Source: an uncultured Clostridium sp.
Lineage (GTDB): Bacteria > Bacillota > Clostridia > Lachnospirales > Lachnospiraceae
Reading direction: 5' to 3'
Assembly (NCBI GenBank): GCA_900540335.1
Contig: UQFC01000076.1
Coordinates: 1-13,364 of the forward strand
DNA length: 13,364 nucleotides
Positions 1 through 7,075 of this stretch are shown one piece after another; position 1 is the first letter of the stretch; every line of letters starts with the position of its first letter. The position numbers and the translations under genes were made by a program. The notes under the pieces are model-generated. The model searched no databases. It was given only the letters and a program-made list of their open reading frames with translations, and was not told the DNA's origin.

Positions 1-25
1 GTCATAGGACGCACTTTCCTATGAC
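1..25. repeat. Perfect 9-bp inverted repeat at the left edge
   Basis: Bases 1-9 (GTCATAGGA) and 17-25 (TCCTATGAC) are exact reverse complements around a 7-base spacer. The element lies just beyond the leftward operon's hairpin terminator and touches the window edge, so any T-tract to its left cannot be seen. It could be a second terminator stem, part of a neighbouring gene's terminator, or one copy of a dispersed palindromic repeat. The sequence alone does not decide between these. Confidence 0.5.
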
Positions 26-27
26 AT

Positions 28-86
28 AAAAAACAGACATCTGTCCGTTCTGATCCTTCATCCCTGACAAATGTCTGTTTCCTTTT
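28..86. terminator. Bidirectional rho-independent terminator ending the leftward operon
   Basis: Bases 31-40 (AAACAGACAT) pair perfectly with 71-80 (ATGTCTGTTT). After one C/A mismatch the stem continues with 42-45 (TGTC) against 66-69 (GACA), leaving a loop of about 20 bases. Read leftward, the stem runs into six consecutive T (complement of 28-33); read rightward it is followed by CC and six T (83-88). It begins 18 bases beyond the stop codon of the minus-strand lyase gene, where the operon should end. The second T-tract suggests it could also stop transcription arriving from the left. Confidence 0.75.
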
Positions 87-106
87 TTCTTTCCTGTATT
101 CCCTTT

Positions 107-2131
107 TTAATACTGGAGTACCGTTCCTGCCAGCACATCCTTCGTTTTATCAAAAACAATTACATTTCCATATCCCATGCATCCGTCTGCTTCTTCCAGA
201 TCTGTCGGAGAATTTACCTCCTGATGACAGAAAATCACCACATATTCTGTCCCATGACAGGAAATCTTAACAGCTTCAGCCATGGAATCCGGATACTGAA
301 TGCCCTTCAGTGCGGAGCTTACGGAAATTTTCTCCACTGAAATCGGCTCCGGCGTTCCCTCAGGCGCAGCATGAATCACCGTCAGCAAAGAAGCAAAGCC
401 CTCTGCCTTATATTCCACACAGATTCCCTGACGTTTCTCATACCGGTTATAATGGCGGGCGATTTTTCCTTCATACATCTCCTTACGGGTTCCCGGTGTC
501 AGGAAGTAAAAATCTGCTCTTGCCTTCTTTCCGTGAAATACTGCAAGTTCCTGATTCTCTCCTTCCAGGTTCACCTGCCCCCGCTCGCTGAAATTCCAGT
601 ACTGACGGTAGGTATGGGCTCCTCCGGTATACATTTCATCCATAATCAGATAAATATCCGGCTTAATAAAAACAATCTTTCGATTGATAAACACGCCGTC
701 CTCCGCATATCCCAGATGTCCGCCCTGCACATACTCATAAGAATCTGTAAACCGGAACTGTTCTTTTACCGGCTGGCACAGCCTGGAACATTCCCAGGAA
801 TCCTTGCACACCGTAAAAAATTTATCATCTACCGTAATCGTATTATGGGCCGTAGGATCCTTAAATTCAAAACGGCCTGCATCCACCACATAAGTATAAC
901 GGCCTGCATCTGTCAGCACATCCTCTCCGCCCACGCAGAGATCCACATGCAGTTTATCGGAATGGCCGTGTCCTGCCCCCATGGTTCCGCAGTGAAAATG
1001 AAGCAGGGAACCGTCCTCTCTCCAGCTGTCTCTCAGATAGTAGTTTCCGCTGTCGGAAAGAGCACCTGATAAGAAATCCGGTTCCTGAACCTCCATTTTC
1101 TCATACAGTCGGGCGCTTTCAATTCCCAGATCCCATACGCTTTCAAAGTCCAGAACAGGAAAACCGCCGAATTTCAGCACAGGATCCCGGAACAGCACTG
1201 CTGCCGTGCTGATGTAATCCCGAATATCCATATCGTCGCTGTCTCCCATTAAAAACTGCTTATGGTCCGGCTTTTTCCACATCAGATCCGCGTATGCCAT
1301 TCTATGAACTGCATTCAAAATAGTGTCGGGAACCTGGATATCATTGCGGGAAGCAAGAATCAGAACATCCTCGTAGCAGTGAAGCACCTCATTGTGATAC
1401 AAAGGAGACTGCTCCCACTGAACGCCGTCCCCCATAATCTGCATCCGGGCCTCAGCCTCCAGATGCTCCAGGGCAATGGAGGTATACCGTTTCCGCCTCT
1501 CCTCATCCGGCATGGCAATTCCGATTTCAAACAGGCCATGATTCTCAATTACGCCCCAGTTGCTCATATACCGGTAGGGAGAATGCATCTGAATCAGGAA
1601 TTCCGCATGCTCCACCAGACAGTTATAAAAAGCATCCACAACCTCATCGGTTACATAGGGACTGTCCTTAAAATACCGCATGGCCTTTACCCAGAACTCT
1701 CCGCGAATTCCCGTTTCCAGAATTCTCCAGGTTGTCTTCTCTGTTTCCTCTGTCCGTTTTACACCGGTAATCCAGCTCATAAGAAGACGGACAAAATGAC
1801 GGGCATATGTATCGTCTCCGGTCAGCCAGTATGCCTGTCCCAGGCAGATAAAAAAGCGGTGACGGTTAAACTGAAACGTAAATTCCGGATCATTTCCCGG
1901 CCGGTATTCCCAGTCAACCTCTCCCTCCGGATCAAAGATTACCGGTTCCCAGGTTCTCTCCATATCATGTTCCAAATCAAACAAAAAATAATTCCGGCAT
2001 ACCTCATCTGCCACGCGAATGATGTGGGCGCAGTCCTCCGGCCAGTGTGTTTTGCAGTATTCTGCTGCTGCCTGCGGATCATCAAAGAAAAAATATTCAT
2101 TTCCTCTGGAAAAAAATTCCTGCTTCGTCAT
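107..2131 (-). CDS. Heparinase II/III-family polysaccharide lyase (lyase A, PL12-like), cytoplasmic
   Basis: A 674-residue protein that should cleave a uronate-containing polysaccharide or oligosaccharide by beta-elimination, leaving a 4,5-unsaturated uronic acid. Residues ~1-330 look like the helical toroid domain of heparinase III-type enzymes. They contain NWGVIENHG (191-199) with candidate catalytic Asn197 and QSPLYH (241-246) with candidate Tyr245. The C-terminal beta domain carries GHGHSD (387-392), LTDAG (406-410) and AHNT (428-431), giving His388/His390, Asp408 and His429 as expected catalytic or structural positions. No signal peptide is visible (start MTKQEFFSRG), so it probably acts on imported oligosaccharides. 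The start is supported by GAAGGAG upstream. It is the last gene of the leftward operon, 59 bp after the GH88 gene. The family assignment is firm; the substrate and exact PL family are not (PL12, or one of the newer heparinase-fold families). Confidence 0.88.
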   Translation of the reverse strand: MTKQEFFSRGNEYFFFDDPQAAAEYCKTHWPEDCAHIIRVADEVCRNYFLFDLEHDMERTWEPVIFDPEGEVDWEYRPGNDPEFTFQFNRHRFFICLGQAYWLTGDDTYARHFVRLLMSWITGVKRTEETEKTTWRILETGIRGEFWVKAMRYFKDSPYVTDEVVDAFYNCLVEHAEFLIQMHSPYRYMSNWGVIENHGLFEIGIAMPDEERRKRYTSIALEHLEAEARMQIMGDGVQWEQSPLYHNEVLHCYEDVLILASRNDIQVPDTILNAVHRMAYADLMWKKPDHKQFLMGDSDDMDIRDYISTAAVLFRDPVLKFGGFPVLDFESVWDLGIESARLYEKMEVQEPDFLSGALSDSGNYYLRDSWREDGSLLHFHCGTMGAGHGHSDKLHVDLCVGGEDVLTDAGRYTYVVDAGRFEFKDPTAHNTITVDDKFFTVCKDSWECSRLCQPVKEQFRFTDSYEYVQGGHLGYAEDGVFINRKIVFIKPDIYLIMDEMYTGGAHTYRQYWNFSERGQVNLEGENQELAVFHGKKARADFYFLTPGTRKEMYEGKIARHYNRYEKRQGICVEYKAEGFASLLTVIHAAPEGTPEPISVEKISVSSALKGIQYPDSMAEAVKISCHGTEYVVIFCHQEVNSPTDLEEADGCMGYGNVIVFDKTKDVLAGTVLQY

Positions 2132-2190
2132 GATCTGTCTTCTCCTTCATTCTTTTCCTGAAACTGCCTGTTTTTGTCAGCTTTTCTGTT

Positions 2191-3375
2191 TTACCAGTAA
2201 ATGTTCCAGTTTTTGTGAAGCCGGGTCAGAGCTTCCATATAAAAATAATCTCCCCAGATATTACATTCATCCACCCCGTAATGATTGCAGGTATTGTAGG
2301 GGGAATGATTGGAGTAGGTGCTGTGAAGCACCAGTCCGTTAGACTGTGACGGATCCTTTACCGCATAGTGATCCACCACGGATTTCATCAGCTTTCCGGC
2401 TATGGAAGTATAATAGGCTGCCTCCTGCTCCGGCAGATATTTTGCCATCTCCAGCATGCCGCAGGCTGCAATTGATGCAGAGGAAGAGTCTCTTGGCTGA
2501 TCCTCATTTCCATCTCCAAATTCCAGATCCCAGTAGGGGACCAGATCCTCCGGCAGATGACGGAGGAAATATTCGGTTACTCCCTTGAAAATCGGAATAT
2601 AGGACTCCCGTTTTGTATATTTATATCCCACTGCTGTCCCGTAAACACCCCAGGCCTGTCCTCTTGCCCAGGCAGAGCCGTCCCGGTAGCCCTGACAGGT
2701 TGCACCGTGATCCGGCGCTCCTGTTTCCCTGTTAAAGAAAAAGGTATGCCAGGTAGAAAAATCAGGGCGAATCACATTGGCAAGCGCTGTATGAATATGC
2801 TTTTCTGCTACCTGACGGTATTTTTCCTCTCCCGTTTCCTCGGTTGCCCAGTAAAGAAGGGGCAGATTCAGCAGACAGTCAATAATCAGGCGGTAATTAT
2901 CCGGCGCATTTAAAGGCCCCCATGCCTGAATAAACTCTCCCTTTTCATGGAAACGGGTAATCAGCTCCTCCGCTGCTTTTAAGGCAGCTGTTCTTCCCAC
3001 CTGACTTCCTGTCAGTTTGTATCCGGCCACGCAGGAGGGTGAATACAAAAATCCCAAATCATGTGTTTCCACATCAATTTTCTGTTCTATCCGATTCAGA
3101 AAATCCTTCATCTGAATTTCTCCGGCTTCCTTCAGCGCCGGATTCTTTGTATGCTCGTAAGCCAGCCAGATTTCTCCTGTCCAGAACCCTGTTGTCCAGT
3201 CTCTGTTTTCTGTCGGCTGATAAAATCCATCCTCACTGTATGCCTTCTGGAAACAGTGTGTAAATTCCGGAAGATTCCGGATTACCTGGGCGGAGGCCGC
3301 GTCCAGGGCGGCTCCCACCTCACCGGCTGTTATCTCCGGTTTCTGCTCCAGTTTTTCAAGTGCAATCCAACTCAT
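2191..3375 (-). CDS. Unsaturated glucuronyl hydrolase, glycoside hydrolase family 88
   Basis: A 394-residue protein, normal length for GH88. These enzymes hydrate and release the 4,5-unsaturated uronic acid left at the non-reducing end by a polysaccharide lyase. Visible motifs in order are WTTGFWTGEIWLAYE (60-74), HDLGF (105-109), IIDCLLNLPLL (164-174), CQGYRDGSAWARGQAW (227-242), PRDSSSASIAACG (294-306) and IWGDYFYMEAL (373-383). Asp106 and Asp166 match the two key aspartates of the Bacillus enzyme (Asp88 and Asp149); His210, Gln228 and Arg238 also fall where its substrate-binding residues would align, judged by spacing. There is no signal peptide, so it is cytoplasmic. TAAGGAGG lies just before the start, and the gene follows the second permease by 18 bp. 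Its pairing with two lyases is strong evidence for a uronic-acid glycan pathway. Substrate preference (sulfated or unsulfated, hexosamine linkage) is not readable here. Confidence 0.95.
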   Translation of the reverse strand: MSWIALEKLEQKPEITAGEVGAALDAASAQVIRNLPEFTHCFQKAYSEDGFYQPTENRDWTTGFWTGEIWLAYEHTKNPALKEAGEIQMKDFLNRIEQKIDVETHDLGFLYSPSCVAGYKLTGSQVGRTAALKAAEELITRFHEKGEFIQAWGPLNAPDNYRLIIDCLLNLPLLYWATEETGEEKYRQVAEKHIHTALANVIRPDFSTWHTFFFNRETGAPDHGATCQGYRDGSAWARGQAWGVYGTAVGYKYTKRESYIPIFKGVTEYFLRHLPEDLVPYWDLEFGDGNEDQPRDSSSASIAACGMLEMAKYLPEQEAAYYTSIAGKLMKSVVDHYAVKDPSQSNGLVLHSTYSNHSPYNTCNHYGVDECNIWGDYFYMEALTRLHKNWNIYW

Positions 3376-3393
3376 CGTTTAACCTCCTTATGA

Positions 3394-4230
3394 TTAACCC
3401 TTTACACCAGAGGCAGCTACGCCTTCCACGAAGTATTTCTGCAGAGACAGGAACACAATCAGTACAGGAATCAGGCTGAGTACAGAAGCCGCCATAATCA
3501 GACCGTACTCAGAACCAAACTGGCTGATAAACATACGAAGTCCCAGCTGCAGGGTTTTCTTGGACTCTGTTGTCAGATAAATCAATGGTCCCAGGAAGTC
3601 ATTCCAGGTATTCACAAAGGTAAAAATAGTCAGGGTAGACAGAGCCGGTTTTGACAAAGGAAGCATTACCTTATACCAGATCTGATACTCGCTCATTCCG
3701 TCAATCCGGGCTGCTTCACAAAGCTCTGTAGGAATTCCCTCATAAAACTGCTTCATCATAAATACGCCAAAAGCAGAAAATGCCTGCAGACAGATAATCG
3801 CCAGATGGGTATCTGCCAGTCCAAAGGAACGCATCATCATAAACTGAGGAACCATGTATACCTGCCAGGGTACTGCAATGGTTGTAATATATGCCAGAAA
3901 CAGGGTATTTTTTCCTTTAAACTGCAGCTTGGCAAATGCATAGGCAGCAAAGCTGCTGGTCAGAAGCTGAAGGAAGGTGACAATCAAGGTCAGCTTTACC
4001 GTATTCAGCACAAATTTTGCCAGAGGGATTTTATTCCAGATATCTACATAGTTCTGCCATCTGGGATTTTCAGGAATCCACTGAATTGGGAATATAAATA
4101 CATCCTTGTCCAGCTTAAAGGATGCGGAAAGCATCCAGGCAAAGGGAACCAGCATGACCAGTGCAAGGGCAATCAAAACCGCATAAAGGATTACCCGAAA
4201 AGCTCTTGTTTTTGTATTTTTGATTTTCAT
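3394..4230 (-). CDS. Carbohydrate ABC transporter permease, MalG/LplC-like
   Basis: A 278-residue inner-membrane protein of the CUT1 sugar-importer type, forming one half of the translocation channel. It has an N-terminal membrane segment (~12-33), several more to the C-terminus, and the cytoplasmic EAA loop at 172-191 (EAARIDG at 172-178, Pro191), which contacts the ATPase. The C-terminus (YFVEGVAASGVKG) is typical of MalG-type subunits. The ribosome site AGGAGG (complement of 4239-4244) overlaps the stop codon of the preceding permease gene, so the two are probably translationally coupled. The neighbouring GH88 and lyase genes indicate that it carries acidic oligosaccharides; that substrate is an inference from context. 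Confidence 0.95.
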   Translation of the reverse strand: MKIKNTKTRAFRVILYAVLIALALVMLVPFAWMLSASFKLDKDVFIFPIQWIPENPRWQNYVDIWNKIPLAKFVLNTVKLTLIVTFLQLLTSSFAAYAFAKLQFKGKNTLFLAYITTIAVPWQVYMVPQFMMMRSFGLADTHLAIICLQAFSAFGVFMMKQFYEGIPTELCEAARIDGMSEYQIWYKVMLPLSKPALSTLTIFTFVNTWNDFLGPLIYLTTESKKTLQLGLRMFISQFGSEYGLIMAASVLSLIPVLIVFLSLQKYFVEGVAASGVKG

Positions 4231-4242
4231 TTTCGGATCCTC

Positions 4243-5316
4243 CTAGTTTGAATATTTCTTTTCCCCACGGAACTGTACCAGAGTAATGGCCAGAACAATG
4301 AGGAAGAGCACCATGGCTGCCGCACTTGCATAGCCCAGATTCCAGTTACGGAAGGCCTCTTCATAAATGTGGTAAACCAGCACAATTGCCGACTCATTTA
4401 ACACACCGGAGCTTCCTCCTGCCAGCATATATACAATATCGTATACCTTAAAGCAGTTAATGGTCAGAATAATGGTAACAAAGAAGGTTGTAGGCTGAAG
4501 CTGCGGCCAGGTGATATAGCGGAACCGCTGCCATGCATTGGCGCCGTCCAGGCTGCAGGCCTCATACAGTTCCCCGTTGATTCCCTGAAGACCTGCCAGG
4601 TAAATGACCATATAGTAGCCCATGTTTTTCCAGACAGAAAACATAACAACTGTAAACATAACCCAGTCCTTGTCAGCTGCCCATTTGGGAAGACTTTTTG
4701 CAGCCATACCCAGATTGTAGAGAATCATATTAACCGGTCCGCTTTTCGCCGGGGAAAACAGCATGTTCCACACAGCTGCAACTGCTACCAGAGAAGCTAC
4801 ATAAGGGAAAAAGCTGACGGTACGGAAAAAATTGCGTCCCTTAATATGCTGATTCAGGAGAACAGCCAGCCCCAGCGCTGCTGCCAACGTAAAGGGTACT
4901 GTTGCTACACAGTAAATAATGGTATTTTTTAAGGATGCCAGGAAGCGGGAATTCCCAATCATCATGGCAAAGTTATCCAGAGCTGCAAACTGCATGGGAT
5001 TATTTCCATCCCATTTTATAAATGCAAGGATAAATGCAAAAATAACCGGTCCAAGAGTAAACACTGCAAATCCGATAAAGTTCGGTGCAATAAAGCTGTA
5101 GGCTACCAGATCTCTTTTTGTCTGACGGCTGAACCTCTCTCCGGTTTTTGCCTGGCAAATCTTATCCCTCACCTGATCCACCTTTTTCCCCAGCTTCAGT
5201 TTCTTTTTGGGATCCTGCTCCGCTTCTGCCTGCTTCTGCAGCTTTTCAAGCTGAGGCTCTAAAACAGCCAGCCTGCGCTGAACCTCTGCCGGATCCACTG
5301 ACTTTTTCTGTCTCAT
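4243..5316 (-). CDS. Carbohydrate ABC transporter permease, UgpA/LplB-like, with charged N-terminal extension
   Basis: A 357-residue membrane subunit, partner of the following permease in a sugar importer. The transmembrane part starts near residue 70, and the EAA loop lies at 252-271 (EACSLDG, then Pro271). MalF/UgpA-type subunits in Firmicutes are commonly around 290-310 residues; the extra length here is a highly charged N-terminal stretch (~1-66) with Leu/Glu/Lys/Gln-rich segments that looks like a helical coiled coil. The start is supported by AAAGGCGG upstream, and the extension is in frame with no obvious better start at the canonical position. The gene is separated from the binding-protein gene by 125 bp containing a strong hairpin. 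No ATPase gene accompanies the two permeases. Confidence 0.95.
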   Translation of the reverse strand: MRQKKSVDPAEVQRRLAVLEPQLEKLQKQAEAEQDPKKKLKLGKKVDQVRDKICQAKTGERFSRQTKRDLVAYSFIAPNFIGFAVFTLGPVIFAFILAFIKWDGNNPMQFAALDNFAMMIGNSRFLASLKNTIIYCVATVPFTLAAALGLAVLLNQHIKGRNFFRTVSFFPYVASLVAVAAVWNMLFSPAKSGPVNMILYNLGMAAKSLPKWAADKDWVMFTVVMFSVWKNMGYYMVIYLAGLQGINGELYEACSLDGANAWQRFRYITWPQLQPTTFFVTIILTINCFKVYDIVYMLAGGSSGVLNESAIVLVYHIYEEAFRNWNLGYASAAAMVLFLIVLAITLVQFRGEKKYSN

Positions 5317-5351
5317 AACTATCCGCCTTTCTTTACCTGCCTGTGATTTAT

Positions 5352-5386
5352 ATGAGGCAGACGATTTTGTTTATCGCCTGCCTCAT
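5352..5386 (-). promoter_or_regulatory. Intercistronic hairpin between binding-protein and permease genes
   Basis: Bases 5352-5360 (ATGAGGCAG) pair perfectly with 5378-5386 (CTGCCTCAT). After one A/C mismatch, CGAT (5362-5365) pairs with ATCG (5373-5376), leaving a 7-base loop. In the direction of transcription (leftward) the stem is followed by ATAAATCACA, which is not a T-tract, so it is unlikely to be a full intrinsic terminator. Its position directly after the solute-binding protein gene suggests an element that protects the upstream mRNA 3' end or partly attenuates readthrough, giving more binding protein than permease. The function is inferred; the structure is seen. Confidence 0.65.
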
Positions 5387-5441
5387 GTTGATTTCTGTCA
5401 AATTGTTGTTTTCCAGAATATTTTTTAAGATCCAAACCAGA

Positions 5442-6791
5442 TTACTGAGCCAGAATTGCAGAAATCTTTTCGTTCATATCAGCAATTCCTTCATCAATGG
5501 TGGAATTTCCGGTCATGATATTGTCATGTGCCTCATTTAATACGGTTTCCATCTCAGAGCTCTTGGAGCTTACCGGCATTTCCAGATACAGATTAGCAGT
5601 CTGAAGAGCCTCTTTGCTGGTGTCATCTGCCGGGAATCCCTCAATGGAAGCTACCATATTGGCGATATCATCCGTCATAATTGCCGGAATTGTTCCTGTA
5701 GATGCCAGAATATCAGCGCCCTCTTCTCCACATACGAACTTTACAAAATCCCAGGACATATCCTTATCTTTTGCAGTAGTCGGAATTGCCAGAGAAGTAA
5801 TGGTTGCCAGGGTAGAGCCCGGCTCCACGCCTTCTGCATGAGGATATTTTACCATTCCCCAGTTTCCGCAGTCCGTATATTCTCCTGCTTTTACCTTATC
5901 AATCAGGGTAGAAATAAACCAGGTCCCCATGTTCATCATTGCTACATTTCCCTGAGAAAATGCGCCGGAATAATGAAGATTGGAGGTCTTTAAGGTTGCA
6001 TAATCCTGACACACGCCGTCCTCCTGCTCTGCCAGGATCATCTCGTAATACGGCTTCAGGAAATCATAGCTTCCGTCAATAATGCTGTTCTTTCCGTCCA
6101 GAATACCGAACAGCTGGACTGCACTTCTCCAGGTATGATAATGAGCACCGTATACCTCCTGACCAGGCATATCGTTGGTTACGCTTCTTGCCAGCGCATC
6201 ATACTGTTCAAAGGTCATATCGTTAGTCGGATAGTCCACTCCTGCTGCATCAAAAATATCTTTGTTATAAAAGACAACCCAGAAATCGCTTCGGAAAGGA
6301 AGCTCATACAGCTTGTCCTCAACCTTAATCTGATCGGTCAGTCCCTTAAATGCGCTTAAATCCACTCCGTCCTTTGCAATATATTCATCCAGCGGCTCCA
6401 GAACACCTTTATTTACCAGAGTGGTATATCCCGGAACATCCTTTACGGTTACAACATCAAAATCAGAACCGGAACCGGTCAGCTGAGTAGCAAGAACCGT
6501 CTGATAATCAGAGCTTCCCAGGTCAACCAGCTCAACCTTCACGTCCGGGTGAGCGCTTTCATAGGCGTCAATTAAAGGCTGATAATAAACAGTTAAATCC
6601 TTATCCCACATAGCCCATTTCAGTACCTTCTGTCCCTCTGCCGGAGCCTCTGCAGCTGTGGACTCTGTCTCGGTTTTCGTATCTGCTGCAGGCGCTGCGG
6701 TTGTTTCTGCTGTCTGGGAGCCTCCGCATGCCACCAGACTTCCCGCCATGGCTGCTGCCAGAGAAAGACTTAAAATACGTTTTTTCATCAT
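5442..6791 (-). CDS. Extracellular sugar-binding lipoprotein of the ABC importer (family 1 solute-binding protein)
   Basis: A 449-residue membrane-anchored lipoprotein that captures oligosaccharide outside the cell and delivers it to the two permeases. The sequence starts MMKKRILSLSLAAAMAGSLVAC, a short signal peptide with lipobox LVAC and lipidated Cys22, then an Ala/Thr/Glu-rich linker to about residue 53. The mature domain begins KVLKWAMWDKDL, typical of extracellular solute-binding protein family 1. An in-frame ATG 99 bp further upstream (6890) exists, but the start at 6791 is preferred: AGGAGG sits 7 bases before it and the signal peptide begins there, while the longer form would start upstream of the likely transcript start. 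It is first in the leftward operon. The ligand is unknown; a uronate-containing oligosaccharide is inferred from the enzymes downstream. Confidence 0.95.
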   Translation of the reverse strand: MMKKRILSLSLAAAMAGSLVACGGSQTAETTAAPAADTKTETESTAAEAPAEGQKVLKWAMWDKDLTVYYQPLIDAYESAHPDVKVELVDLGSSDYQTVLATQLTGSGSDFDVVTVKDVPGYTTLVNKGVLEPLDEYIAKDGVDLSAFKGLTDQIKVEDKLYELPFRSDFWVVFYNKDIFDAAGVDYPTNDMTFEQYDALARSVTNDMPGQEVYGAHYHTWRSAVQLFGILDGKNSIIDGSYDFLKPYYEMILAEQEDGVCQDYATLKTSNLHYSGAFSQGNVAMMNMGTWFISTLIDKVKAGEYTDCGNWGMVKYPHAEGVEPGSTLATITSLAIPTTAKDKDMSWDFVKFVCGEEGADILASTGTIPAIMTDDIANMVASIEGFPADDTSKEALQTANLYLEMPVSSKSSEMETVLNEAHDNIMTGNSTIDEGIADMNEKISAILAQ

Positions 6792-6798
6792 AACTTTT

Positions 6799-6804
6799 CC
6801 TCCT
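6799..6804 (-). promoter_or_regulatory. Ribosome binding site deciding the lipoprotein start
   Basis: AGGAGG on the minus strand, 7 bases from the ATG at 6791. No comparable site serves the upstream ATG at 6890, so this fixes the shorter, signal-peptide-led start. Confidence 0.85.
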
Positions 6805-6814
6805 GATTCTAATA

Positions 6815-6836
6815 GCGGCTGCCCTGTGCAGCTCGC
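6815..6836 (-). promoter_or_regulatory. 5'-leader stem-loop of the transporter mRNA
   Basis: GCGGCTGC (6815-6822) pairs with GCAGC (6828-6832) and, after a single bulged base, CGC (6834-6836), around a 5-base loop. If transcription begins near 6843, this GC-rich hairpin sits about 7 bases from the RNA 5' end and leaves the ribosome site free. Such a position fits a transcript-stabilising leader hairpin, but that role is inferred. Confidence 0.45.
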
Positions 6837-6849
6837 ATCTGATGGTTCC

Positions 6850-6878
6850 ATTATAGTGAAACTCCGCCGGATTCTGAA
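6850..6878 (-). promoter_or_regulatory. Predicted promoter of the transporter/GH88/lyase operon
   Basis: On the minus strand there is a perfect -10 TATAAT (complement of 6850-6855). At 17-bp spacing the -35 is TTCAGA (complement of 6873-6878), matching only half of TTGACA. No extended -10 TG is present. A good -10 with a poor -35 is what an activator-dependent promoter looks like, and the AraC-type regulator at 8944-10563 is the obvious candidate. The region upstream (about 6895-6985) is very AT-rich and would hold the activator sites; no clear consensus repeat could be picked by eye. Confidence 0.6.
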
Positions 6879-6987
6879 TGGAATTTTCACCAGAAAAGAT
6901 TCATTTTTTACACATCACATTATTTAATATTATCATAATTTCATGTAATTTTTCTCAATTCCTGTATTTTTTTACAATTGTATTCAT

Positions 6988-7016
6988 TTGACAAAGGCTG
7001 ATTCTGACGGTAGAAT
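6988..7016 (+). promoter_or_regulatory. Sigma-A-type promoter of the sensor/regulator/lyase operon
   Basis: TTGACA (6988-6993), an exact consensus -35, is followed after exactly 17 bp by TAGAAT (7011-7016), one base from the -10 consensus. The predicted start near 7023 gives a leader of about 50 bases before the kinase ATG. The near-consensus sequence suggests steady, activator-independent expression, in contrast to the divergent promoter. Confidence 0.75.
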
Positions 7017-7075
7017 AGGGGGAGAAAATAATGGGATAAACCCTTCTTTATTATCTGACAGAAAGGAATCGTTTC

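Noticed and set aside
1262..2161. Open frame of 299 codons on the plus strand opposite lyase A
   Set aside because: It lies wholly over a gene with clear family motifs, has no ribosome site of note, and its protein shows no recognisable domain; it is a shadow frame.
5396..5401. TTGACA on the minus strand between binding-protein and permease genes, a possible internal promoter
   Set aside because: No acceptable -10 lies 16-18 bp downstream; the spacing runs into the hairpin stem.
6792..6890. Upstream in-frame ATG that would lengthen the binding lipoprotein by 33 residues
   Set aside because: It would place the signal peptide inside the protein and the start codon upstream of the predicted transcript start, and it lacks the AGGAGG found before the ATG at 6791.
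6880..6960. Imperfect TGAAAWT-like repeats and AT dyads as AraC-type operator sites
   Set aside because: The matches are short and in very AT-rich DNA; they are not distinguishable from chance without comparing related regions.
7031..7039. Two-codon upstream frame (ATG GGA TAA) in the kinase leader
   Set aside because: Its would-be ribosome site falls at the very 5' end of the predicted transcript, so translation is unlikely.
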